This document shows positions 52,205 through 60,368 of a stretch of DNA of 64,000 nucleotides, one piece after another. Position 1 is the stretch's first letter. The number at the start of each line of letters is the position of its first letter. The DNA is from Sodalis praecaptivus (lineage in GTDB: Bacteria; Pseudomonadota; Gammaproteobacteria; Enterobacterales; Enterobacteriaceae): assembly GCF_000517425.1 (NCBI RefSeq), contig NZ_CP006569.1, positions 3,524,760-3,588,759 of the forward strand. Reading direction: 5' to 3'. The translations under genes were made by a program, and so were the position numbers. The notes beneath the pieces are model-generated. The model saw nothing but the letters and a program-made list of their open reading frames with translations. It was not told where the DNA came from and ran no database searches.

Positions 52205-53334
52205 TGCTAACCCAGGCGCATAACTTTGTTTATTGGATGCGACATACCGCTTTACCCTGCTTCTTAGAACAGGGGGTTAAACGTCTCGCGGATGGCGCCC
52301 TCTGTTTTCGAGAAACGCTGCCCGATGATGGCCTCATTTCCCGTAGCCGCGTGCAGACGCGTCAGCTTTATGTTTATGCTCACGCCACCCGAACCGGTTG
52401 GCTTGATGCCCGAGACACTCTCGACGCGGTGGCGAAGAGAGGATTAACGCACTTTACCAATGCGCAGGGGGTATTTTTCTTTTCAGACGGCGATGCTCCC
52501 GCTATGGCACAGCTAAACACCTATGAACAAGCTTTCGCACTGCTGGCTTATAGCGAGCTTTATGCCCTAACGCGAGAGCAACAGTTTCTGGATAGGGCAG
52601 AAAAGTTACATGACTGGATGAAAACACACCTGGCCTTATCCGAAGGCGGTTATGCCGCCGATGTCACCCGCCCGGCGATGCTTAATCAAAACCCTAATAT
52701 GCATCTTTTTGAAGCGATGCTGTCCTGGTGGCAAATAACCGGTTCCCCGCGCTGGGAGAAAGAAGCTCACAACCTCTTTCACCTCTTTAGCGAACATTTG
52801 TTCCATCGCGAACGTCACTGCCTCACGGAATTTTTCGCCTCAGGCTGGCAAGCAGACCCTGCTTATTCAATGCGAGTTGACCCCGGTCATCACCATGAAT
52901 GGACATGGCTGCTTTATCAGTATGAAAAACTCGCGGGCGTAGAGACAGCATTTTGGCGCGATGCGCTACAAAACTTTGCCGCCACGGCAGGGGAAAACCC
53001 GCTCACTCAGGCCGTGATGAACGAGGTCTATAGCGATAAAACCCCTTATCGCGCAGGCAGCCGGCTTTGGTGCCAAACAGAGAGAGTAAAAGCCGATGTG
53101 GTTGCCTGTATTACCCGACGTGATGCGGCAGCGCTGCAACGGTTGGAGAATCATGTCGCCACAATGATGCGGCACTATATTACGGGGGAAAACGGCAGAG
53201 TTTTTTGCGATGAAATCAGTGACGTGGGGGAACGTCTAGCGCACTCCTCTCCTGCCTCGACTTTGTATCATCTTTATATCGCGTGCCGCGAAGTGGATTC
53301 CTTGCTAAAGGCGCAAACGAATTGCCCCCGTTAA
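52204..53334 (+). CDS. AGE-family epimerase/isomerase
   Basis: A 376-residue alpha/alpha-barrel enzyme of the N-acylglucosamine 2-epimerase family; its ATG overlaps the previous TAA by one base. Hallmarks are LYVYAHATRTGW, NQNPNMHLFEAMLSWW, CLTEFFASGW and the catalytic VDPGHHHEWTWLLYQYE. Members include mannose isomerase, cellobiose 2-epimerase and sulfoquinovose isomerase. Beside a ManA-like isomerase and PTS genes, an aldose-ketose isomerase for a free hexose is likely. Confidence 0.87.
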   Translation: MLTQAHNFVYWMRHTALPCFLEQGVKRLADGALCFRETLPDDGLISRSRVQTRQLYVYAHATRTGWLDARDTLDAVAKRGLTHFTNAQGVFFFSDGDAPAMAQLNTYEQAFALLAYSELYALTREQQFLDRAEKLHDWMKTHLALSEGGYAADVTRPAMLNQNPNMHLFEAMLSWWQITGSPRWEKEAHNLFHLFSEHLFHRERHCLTEFFASGWQADPAYSMRVDPGHHHEWTWLLYQYEKLAGVETAFWRDALQNFAATAGENPLTQAVMNEVYSDKTPYRAGSRLWCQTERVKADVVACITRRDAAALQRLENHVATMMRHYITGENGRVFCDEISDVGERLAHSSPASTLYHLYIACREVDSLLKAQTNCPR

Positions 53335-53364
53335 CGGTAACACCAGTCTTCTGGAGATGAGCAA

Positions 53365-55026
53365 ATGAACATACCAGAAACACAGCTTACATGGATATAC
53401 CGTGGCCATGGCCTGAGATCATTTGGCAATAATGGCTTACCTGAAGAACGCCCTTTAATGATGCCGGGGCCCGGCGAGGTTCTCGCTAAAGTCGAAGCGT
53501 TCTCGATCTGCGCCTCAGACGTGAAGATGATCGACATGGGTAACGATTATCCCTTATTCAAAGACAGGGATTTTGCTCAACATCCTGCCATTTTGGGCCA
53601 TGAATTGTCATTAACGGTGGCGGCGGCTGGCGCCGGTATGGCCGAAGCGTGGCCAATAGGCCGGCGTTTTGGCGTTCAACCAGACGTTTATCTCAACCAC
53701 CAACGTTATTGTATTGGCGTCAATGTGACCGGTGGGATGGCGGAATATCTTCTGCTGGGAAAAGAGGTTTTCCAATCGGATCACGGAAGCTGTGCATTTC
53801 CCGTCGATGAGGAGATAAGCCATGCCGCGCTCGCGCAAACCGAACCGTTGGCCTGTGTAGAAGCGGCTTTCGTACAGCATTCACGCAAACACATGAAGCC
53901 CGGCGGCCGTTTGCTTATCTATCTGGATGATAAGGTCCAACAGAGGGTTAACCTGGATATTCCACTGGTTGCCGCCGAGATAACACGGGTTGGGTCTGAA
54001 GCCCGTTTTGCTCAATACGTAAACGGTGCCGCGCTGCATGGTAATGAAATTCTCGCTACCTTGCCCGAGCGCGAGTTCGATGATGTGTTGATATTGGGCA
54101 ATCCCGATGTTGAAACGTTGACGCAACTGACGGAGCGAATGGCGGTAAATGGATTGCTGTGCTGGTTACCGGACACCCGCCCGGACCCTATGGCGCCTGT
54201 CGATATTGCCAAAATCCATTATCACAACGTGAATATCCTCGGCTCACCGCAGCGCCGGCTCTCGGCGGCGTTCACCGAGCGGACTTATCGGTATGATTAT
54301 CAGCCAGGGGGGACATTGGTGCTCTCGGGAGGCGGCGGCACAATGGGGCGCATGCATCTTTTGCGTGCGCTGAAAAGCGTTCGGCCGCCGGCGAAAATTA
54401 TCGTCACCGGCAAGACTTCTCATCGTCTTAAACAGATGCAAAAGGATATCGAGCCGTTATTAATCGCGGCAACCAGTGAAGTTTATTTTGTGGCAGTCCA
54501 GGAGCATGCAAACTTCCGCCAAACAATGCGTGATCTCGTCGGGCCTGATGGCGCTTCAGACATTATTATTAGCGCGCCAGGCATTGACCCCATTACCGGC
54601 GTAGTGGATGTGTTAGCCAAAGACGGCACTCTCGTCCTCTTTTCCGGCACGCGCTACGGCCAGTTCGGGCCATTGCCCCTAGGGCAGGTCGCATGGACCG
54701 GCGCGACCATCACGGCGAGTAGCGGCTCTTGCGCCGCCGATCAACGGCGGGTGCTGGACAAAATCCAGCGCGGCGAGGCGTTGCCCGATTTCAATGTGGC
54801 CGCCGTCGGCGGTTTGCTGGCGACCTTAGAGGGCCTCAAAGCCGTAAAAGCCGGCCGTTTCCCCGGCAAAGTAGTCATTTATCCCCACTTGACGGCCTTA
54901 CCTTTGCTTCCCATTAATCGGCTTGGCGAGTGGGATGACGCGTTAGGGGAATGGGTTTCTCGACACGGCTGGTCCAAGCAGGCTGAAAAGCTTCTGTTCA
55001 GTCAATATAACAAGAAAATAAGTTAA
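53365..55026 (+). CDS. Long medium-chain dehydrogenase with an extra nucleotide-binding-like segment
   Basis: A 553-residue MDR protein, about 200 residues longer than normal. The GroES-like catalytic domain is at 20-175 with zinc-site residues C49 (SICASDVK), H79/E80 (LGHE) and E160 (QTEPLACVEAA). Residues 180-305 look like a first Rossmann unit that has lost its glycine motif. Residues 315-500 are a second unit with an intact loop GGGGTMGRM (322-330). The middle resembles the C-terminal half of L-sorbose-1-phosphate reductase (SorE), whose operon also encodes a mannose-family PTS. A ketose-phosphate or polyol-phosphate oxidoreductase role is inferred. Confidence 0.75.
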   Translation: MNIPETQLTWIYRGHGLRSFGNNGLPEERPLMMPGPGEVLAKVEAFSICASDVKMIDMGNDYPLFKDRDFAQHPAILGHELSLTVAAAGAGMAEAWPIGRRFGVQPDVYLNHQRYCIGVNVTGGMAEYLLLGKEVFQSDHGSCAFPVDEEISHAALAQTEPLACVEAAFVQHSRKHMKPGGRLLIYLDDKVQQRVNLDIPLVAAEITRVGSEARFAQYVNGAALHGNEILATLPEREFDDVLILGNPDVETLTQLTERMAVNGLLCWLPDTRPDPMAPVDIAKIHYHNVNILGSPQRRLSAAFTERTYRYDYQPGGTLVLSGGGGTMGRMHLLRALKSVRPPAKIIVTGKTSHRLKQMQKDIEPLLIAATSEVYFVAVQEHANFRQTMRDLVGPDGASDIIISAPGIDPITGVVDVLAKDGTLVLFSGTRYGQFGPLPLGQVAWTGATITASSGSCAADQRRVLDKIQRGEALPDFNVAAVGGLLATLEGLKAVKAGRFPGKVVIYPHLTALPLLPINRLGEWDDALGEWVSRHGWSKQAEKLLFSQYNKKIS

Positions 55027-55124
55027 ATCATTTACACGGGCGATGTTCAATCGTGACAGAGGGTCCGCCTTTTGTCGCTGGACGCGAGCCCGTGTCGCCC
55101 TCTGTATCCAAGAGAGATCCTACA

Positions 55125-57014
55125 ATGACGATAATAGAACTTCTGACACCCGCACGCATTATTTTAAATAATGTACCCTGTGATAAAGAGGCGCTATTTT
55201 CCTTATGCGCCGCAACCCTGGCAGCCGATAAAAGTATCGCGGCGGCTGACCAAGCCACATTCATTGATTTGCTCAGAGCGCGCGAGAAGCATTCCACCAC
55301 CAATGTGGGTGAAGGCGTTGCTATGCCCCATGCGCAAGGTAGCATTATTCGTGCCCCGACACTGTTATTTTTGCGGCCGAAAGTCGGGGTTGATTGGGAT
55401 GAATCTGATGATAAACCGGTATCCTTGATTTTTATGATAGCGGTCCCGGCTGCATCACAGGATCAACACCTTGAAATCATAGCACGCCTGTGCCGCTGGC
55501 TTATGGAAGACGAATTTCGCCAAGCATTATTGGATGCCCCTGACGAAACCGCGGTGATGTCCTTATTACAAGCACAAGAACAGGGCCAGACGGAAAGTGG
55601 GCTACGCGGGGAGACACGCCCTAAAAAAGATGAATCCGCCAAGTTTCTCGTTGCGGTAACGGCCTGCCCAACCGGTATCGCGCACACTTACATGGCGGCG
55701 GAGAATATTGAAAAAGCGGCGCACCAGTTGGGTTACGCGATTAAGGTTGAAACCAATGGTTCGGCGGGCGTAGGAAACCCGCTGACGGAGGAAGACATCA
55801 ACAATGCCGAAGCCGTTATCATTGCGGCTGATACCAAAGTAGAGATGGACAGGTTTGCCAATAAGCCGCTTTACTATGCCAGCGTCTCACAAGGTATCCG
55901 CGAACCTGAGCATCTCATAACGCAGGCACTCGAGGCCAAGCCTTTCAATTCGGCACGTCCTGCGGCCGGTGAGGGTCGCGGCAAATCAGCACCAAATGTC
56001 TATGGCACGTTGATGAATGGTGTCTCCAACATGCTCCCCTTCGTGATTGCGGGCGGCATACTCATTGCCCTCTCTTTCCTCTGGGGAATTAATTCGGCCG
56101 ATCCCAAAGACCCGAGCTTTAACTGGATGGCATCGGTGATAAAGCAGATTGGGGGTGCCGCATTCACGCTGTTTATACCGGTGATGAGCGGTTATATCGC
56201 CTACGCAATCGCGGATAGACCTGGGCTGGCGCCGGGCATGGTGGGCGGTTTGATGGCAAGCACCGGCGGCAGCGGATTTCTCGGCGCCATTGTCGCCGGG
56301 TTCATCGCGGGCTATCTCATTGTCGGCTTACGCCGCGTCCTCAAACCGTTACCTTCGTCTTTTGAAGGTCTTAAACCGGTGTTGATCTATCCATTGGTCA
56401 GCGTGTTCATCGTAGGATTCATTACCGTTGCGCTTATCAATCCCTTTATGGGTGAAGTCAATAATGCGGTTATCAAATTTCTCAATAATATCGGCTCGAC
56501 CAATAAAATATTATTGGGCTTCATCATCGGCGCCATGCTGGCTGCAGATTTGGGAGGCCCCATTAATAAAGCAGCCTATCTGTTCAGCGTAGGGGTATTA
56601 GCCAGCGGAAATGATTATGTTATGGCTGCGGCGGTCGCCAGCGGCATGGTCCCCTCATTGGCGGTCGCCCTTTCCGCCAACTTGGCCAAAAATAAATTTA
56701 CCGTATCACAATGTGAGGCAGCCAAAGCCAATTATATTTTAGGACTTTCGTTCATTGCTGAAGGTGCTATCCCGTTTGCCGCCAGCAATCCTTTGGTTAT
56801 TTTGCCCTCGCTGATGATCGGCTCAGGGGTCGCGGGGTCATTGGCAATGTTTTTCAAGGTAACCTACCCGGCACCGCATGGCGGCGTATTCGTCATTCCC
56901 GTCGTTGGCCACCCTGTTTATTTTGTTATTTCAACGTTGGTGGGTGTCATCATTTCTACGGCATTGATATTGATGATGAAGAGAAACTTGACGGAAGAAC
57001 AACGCCGGAAATAA
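55125..57014 (+). CDS. PTS fructose-family EIIABC transporter
   Basis: A 629-residue fused PTS protein. ATG 55125 follows GAGAGATCC. EIIA: residues 1-150 with H69 in GEGVAMPHA. EIIB: 172-270 with C181 in VAVTACPTGIAHTYMAAENIEKA. EIIC: from ~300, eight or so spans with GVSNMLPFVIAGGILIAL, DLGGPINKAAYLFS and the late AEGAIPFAASNPL. Unlike FruBA it carries no HPr domain; a separate HPr gene converges just downstream. It would import fructose or a similar ketose as a phosphate. It ends at a perfect terminator. Confidence 0.92.
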   Translation: MTIIELLTPARIILNNVPCDKEALFSLCAATLAADKSIAAADQATFIDLLRAREKHSTTNVGEGVAMPHAQGSIIRAPTLLFLRPKVGVDWDESDDKPVSLIFMIAVPAASQDQHLEIIARLCRWLMEDEFRQALLDAPDETAVMSLLQAQEQGQTESGLRGETRPKKDESAKFLVAVTACPTGIAHTYMAAENIEKAAHQLGYAIKVETNGSAGVGNPLTEEDINNAEAVIIAADTKVEMDRFANKPLYYASVSQGIREPEHLITQALEAKPFNSARPAAGEGRGKSAPNVYGTLMNGVSNMLPFVIAGGILIALSFLWGINSADPKDPSFNWMASVIKQIGGAAFTLFIPVMSGYIAYAIADRPGLAPGMVGGLMASTGGSGFLGAIVAGFIAGYLIVGLRRVLKPLPSSFEGLKPVLIYPLVSVFIVGFITVALINPFMGEVNNAVIKFLNNIGSTNKILLGFIIGAMLAADLGGPINKAAYLFSVGVLASGNDYVMAAAVASGMVPSLAVALSANLAKNKFTVSQCEAAKANYILGLSFIAEGAIPFAASNPLVILPSLMIGSGVAGSLAMFFKVTYPAPHGGVFVIPVVGHPVYFVISTLVGVIISTALILMMKRNLTEEQRRK

Positions 57015-57019
57015 TCACC

Positions 57020-57039
57020 AGGGCTTCATAAGAAGCCCT
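57020..57039 (+). terminator. Rho-independent terminator of the EIIABC operon
   Basis: Perfect 8-bp stem AGGGCTTC/GAAGCCCT with ATAA loop followed by TTCGTTTATT, six bases past the EIIABC stop. The converging HPr gene ends six bases to its right. Confidence 0.8.
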
Positions 57040-57044
57040 TTCGT

Positions 57045-57344
57045 TTATTCACCCAATCCTGAGATTATGCTTTGTCGCAGACCATCACTGGCGTCTTGGG
57101 CATCTTCACCGGTAATGTTAAAACGAAGACGGTGTCCTTTTTTTACCCCGAGCGAAACAATTTTCATCATGCTACGGCCGTTGACTTCTTTACCCGTGCC
57201 GTCGAGGTTGGCAACGCTAATATCACTCTTATAAGACTTTATCACTTTCACCAGCTCCGCAGCAGGCCTGGCATGCAGGCCGTACTCGTTATTAATCGGC
57301 AGTTCAAGAATTAATGTTTTTTCCGGAATACTATCGTCTGACAT
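57045..57344 (-). CDS. HPr-family phosphocarrier protein
   Basis: A 99-residue HPr with a short N-terminal extension (MSDDSIPEK). The phosphorylated histidine is H24 in NEYGLHARPAAELVK. The second site region is GRSMMKIVSLGVKKG, with S58 at the place of Ser46. It differs clearly from housekeeping HPr and is next to two PTS systems, so it likely serves them. It converges on the EIIABC gene and must have its own promoter within 57345-57500. Confidence 0.92.
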   Translation of the reverse strand: MSDDSIPEKTLILELPINNEYGLHARPAAELVKVIKSYKSDISVANLDGTGKEVNGRSMMKIVSLGVKKGHRLRFNITGEDAQDASDGLRQSIISGLGE

Positions 57345-57836
57345 TCAGAACTCCTTTATTTTTCATATATAAGACTACTTATAAATTTAACCAATCGACA
57401 TAGAGAACGCAATTGAAATCAAGATGTATTCCATTTAAAAAAATGAACGCTTTCCCGCTGTTGCCGCCGGCGAAAAAGGGATCCCGCATCGGGTCATCAG
57501 ATGTCATTCGCCATCGCCATGATGATATTTTGACAGAGGTTAACGTGATCTCTGGGCTTTCTGGCCCGAAGCGAACGATCAAACTTGCAGCGTCAAAAGG
57601 AGGTTCCCCTTTTAATAGACCTAACCATTGCGTCGCTTACGGGTAATGATGGACGCTGAGCTCATGGTCCCCTTTTTTCATAGAGATACCCCGCCAGCAA
57701 AGATAAGGCGCCGGGAAGGTCTTCAGGCATCACCATTAATGAGCCTTTCTCATAAACGCTATCCATTTAACACCCTTATCATTAGCGTAAAGGCCGCTAA
57801 CCTATGTCCTCCCAATGACATGCCAATCAGAGCACC
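57345..57836. other. Interval with no intact gene
   Basis: About 490 bases. Minus-strand fragments such as MPEDLPGALSLLAGYLYEK (near 57740-57680) and AASLIVRFGPESPEITL (near 57590-57540) read like protein in different frames, so a decayed gene of unknown family may lie here. The HPr promoter should be at the left. Confidence 0.4.
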
Positions 57837-58527
57837 ATGACCCTTTCCCCTATGCGACTATGCCAAACGGCAAACGTGTCTTTTATCGCTATTGTCAGCG
57901 GCTTGATGATTTTCGCGTCCTTATTCATCACTCTATATTTACCCGCCCTCCCCCTGATGGCGAAAGATTTACAGGGCGATGCACAACTGACCCTTACCGG
58001 GTTATAGTCGAGTTTTGTGCCGTTCAACTGAGTTGGCGGCCGATTAGCGACCCTCTGGTTACCGGCGATTAACGGCTTATTCATGCTAATCGCTCTATTC
58101 TGGCTTCCTGACACATTATCCGCGGAAAAACGGCGCTGGGTACATCGTTATTCCCGTAAACCTTGCTTACGTTTACGCTAATTATTGCCACCGTCGCTGC
58201 GTTTATTCTTGCCGCTGCCGCCAAACTGGGCGTTGCCGGGGGGTGATAATTGTCATCACGGTATTTATCTTCTTCTCGATGAACGGCATTATTGCGGCGA
58301 TGGCTTCCGCCGCTGCGCTGAATACGGTACCCGGCCTCACGGGATCCGCGTCTGCTTTGATAAGCGCACGCCAGTGCAGCAGCGGGATCCATTCCTCTTT
58401 GCTGTTGGTGCTGATAAATGACGGCACGTCCTGGACGATGGCCTGGATTATCGCCTTATTTACGCTGGTCAGCGCTATCATGGCGTTGACGGCATATATG
58501 CCAAAAGCGGGCGTTAAACAGCCGTAA
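57837..58527 (+). pseudogene. Decayed Bcr/CflA-type MFS drug exporter
   Basis: ATG 57837 opens a typical first helix (LMIFASLFITLYLPALPLMAKDLQGD) that hits a TAG after ~60 codons. In another frame INGLFMLIALFWLPDTLSAEKRR matches the mid-protein loop of this family. The last piece, 58243-58527, matches the final helices (MASAAALNTVPGLTGSASALI, LINDGTSWTMAWIIALF). About half of the ~400 residues is missing, so the gene is dead through frameshifts and deletions. Confidence 0.75.
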
Positions 58528-58692
58528 TACGCTTTGCGCGTCACCGTTATAGCATTTTATTCATAACGGTATTTTTGCTTTATAAATCACCCTGCCCGCA
58601 GAACCCACTATAATTACGGTTTAAAAAAGCCACTATGACATCGCGATAAGCAGCCCATCTTGTATTTTTTTATGACACACTGGAGGCCTGGT

Positions 58693-59418
58693 ATGAGCAA
58701 CCAAGGCAATAACGCGGGAGAAAACCCTCTTCGTGGCGCAAAGGGTGAAAGAGACAAGCACAGCGCGCAAGAGGTTGAACCGCAGACCTTTAACCTGTCG
58801 CGGCGAAAACTAATTCAGGTAGGTGCCGTAACGGCCGCTTCGGCGGCGGTGTCTCCCGGCACAGCCATGAGCGACGGCGAGCTTCCCCGCACTGCACCGC
58901 CTGAGATGATGCCCGTTAGGCTCAACGTGAACGGGAGCATGAATCAACTTGAAATCGACACGCGCACGACGCTGCTGGATGCGCTGCGTGAGCATTTGCA
59001 CCTTACCGGCACCAAAAAAGGGTGCGATCACGGTCAGTGCGGCGCCTGTACCGTTATTGTCAACGGTCGAAGACTCAATTCATGCCTTACGCTTGCCATC
59101 ATGCATCAGGATGCGGATATCACCACCATTGAGGGCCTGGGTACCCCTGACCATCTACACCCCATGCAGGCGGCGTTTGTCAAACACGACGGCTACCAAT
59201 GCGGATACTGTACTCCAGGGCAAATTTGTTCATCCGTGGCGGTGCTGAGAGAGATCGCGCAAGGTATCCCCAGCCATGTGACTTCCGATCTGGTTTCGCC
59301 GCCCGCGCTGTCGGCGGCGGAAATACGCGAGCGTATGAGCGGCAATATCTGCCGCTGCGGTGCTTACGCCAATATTGTTGCTGCGATCGAGGAGGTCGCC
59401 GGGAGTCAGGAATCATGA
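58693..59418 (+). CDS. paoA: Periplasmic aldehyde oxidoreductase, iron-sulfur subunit PaoA
   Basis: A 241-residue 2x[2Fe-2S] subunit, strongly like E. coli PaoA. ATG 58693 follows GGAGG. A Tat signal is visible (S36-RRKLI-41 followed by a hydrophobic run), which exports the folded complex. Cluster 1 cysteines are in [24 protein letters not shown] and cluster 2 in [14 protein letters not shown] and [13 protein letters not shown]. It passes electrons from the molybdenum site of PaoC to FAD in PaoB. It overlaps paoB by ATGA. Confidence 0.95.
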   Translation: MSNQGNNAGENPLRGAKGERDKHSAQEVEPQTFNLSRRKLIQVGAVTAASAAVSPGTAMSDGELPRTAPPEMMPVRLNVNGSMNQLEIDTRTTLLDALREHLHLTGTKKGCDHGQCGACTVIVNGRRLNSCLTLAIMHQDADITTIEGLGTPDHLHPMQAAFVKHDGYQCGYCTPGQICSSVAVLREIAQGIPSHVTSDLVSPPALSAAEIRERMSGNICRCGAYANIVAAIEEVAGSQES

Positions 59419-60365
59419 AGGCCTTTACTTATGAACGCGTGACATCCCCAGCCGAGGCGGCAGCAAGCGCCAGGCGTGTACCCGGTGCGAAATTTATTGC
59501 AGGGGGTACAAATTTGCTCGATCTGATGAAGCTTGAGATCGAAACCCCTGCCCACCTGATAGACGTTAACGGTCTTGCGCTGGATAAAATCGAGCCGACC
59601 GCCGAAGGCGGCCTGCGTATCGGTGCGCTGGTGCGCAATACCGATTTGGCGGCGGACCCCCGCATACGCCAGGACTATGCGGTGCTCTCAAGGGCGCTGC
59701 TCGCCGGGGCGTCAGGCCAATTGCGCAATCAGGCCACCACCGCGGGTAATCTCCTGCAGCGCACGCGATGCCCGTATTTTTACGATACCCACCAGCCGTG
59801 CAACAAACGCCTGCCCGGCAGCGGATGCGCCGCGCTGGAGGGGTTCAGCCGCCAGCATGCCGTGGTAGGTGCCAGCGAAGCGTGCATCGCTACCCATCCC
59901 AGCGATATGGCTGTTGCCCTGCGGCTACTTGATGCCGTGGTCGAGACCATTACCCCGGACGGGAGCGAACGTGCAATACCGCTGGCCGATTTCTACCGCG
60001 CGCCGGGCGAGACTCCCCATCGGGAAACGCTGTTGACTCCGGGCGAGCTTATCGCAAGCGTGACGCTGCCGCCCCCTCTCGGCGGTACGCACCTCTATCG
60101 CAAGGTGCGCGATCGCGCCTCTTACGCTTTTGCCTTGGTTTCGGTTGCCGCCATCGTGCAGCCCGACGGCACCGGCCGCGTGGCGTTGGGGGGCGTTGCG
60201 CACCAACCCTGGCGGCTACAGGAAGCCGATGCGCAACTCCCGCAGGGCGCTCAGGCGGTTTATGAGCGGCTGTTCGCCAGCGCCCATCCTACCTCTGAAA
60301 GTGCATTCAAGCTTGTCCTGGCGAAGCGTACGCTCGCCTCTGTGCTGACCGATGCGAGGGCATAA
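59415..60365 (+). CDS. paoB: Periplasmic aldehyde oxidoreductase, FAD subunit PaoB
   Basis: A 316-residue FAD-binding subunit of the xanthine-oxidase family. The FAD loop is [20 protein letters not shown], followed by [27 protein letters not shown]. As in E. coli PaoB, the cysteines in [25 protein letters not shown] suggest the extra [4Fe-4S] cluster. Its start overlaps paoA and it ends 3 bases before paoC. Confidence 0.94.
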   Translation: MKAFTYERVTSPAEAAASARRVPGAKFIAGGTNLLDLMKLEIETPAHLIDVNGLALDKIEPTAEGGLRIGALVRNTDLAADPRIRQDYAVLSRALLAGASGQLRNQATTAGNLLQRTRCPYFYDTHQPCNKRLPGSGCAALEGFSRQHAVVGASEACIATHPSDMAVALRLLDAVVETITPDGSERAIPLADFYRAPGETPHRETLLTPGELIASVTLPPPLGGTHLYRKVRDRASYAFALVSVAAIVQPDGTGRVALGGVAHQPWRLQEADAQLPQGAQAVYERLFASAHPTSESAFKLVLAKRTLASVLTDARA

Positions 60366-60368
60366 GGC

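Noticed and set aside
57379-57582. Minus-strand 67-codon gene next to HPr
   Set aside because: No ribosome site and mixed frames around it suggest at most a gene remnant.
59199-59414. N-terminal extension of PaoB
   Set aside because: It lies out of frame inside paoA. The ATGA overlap at 59415 and PaoB length fix the start.
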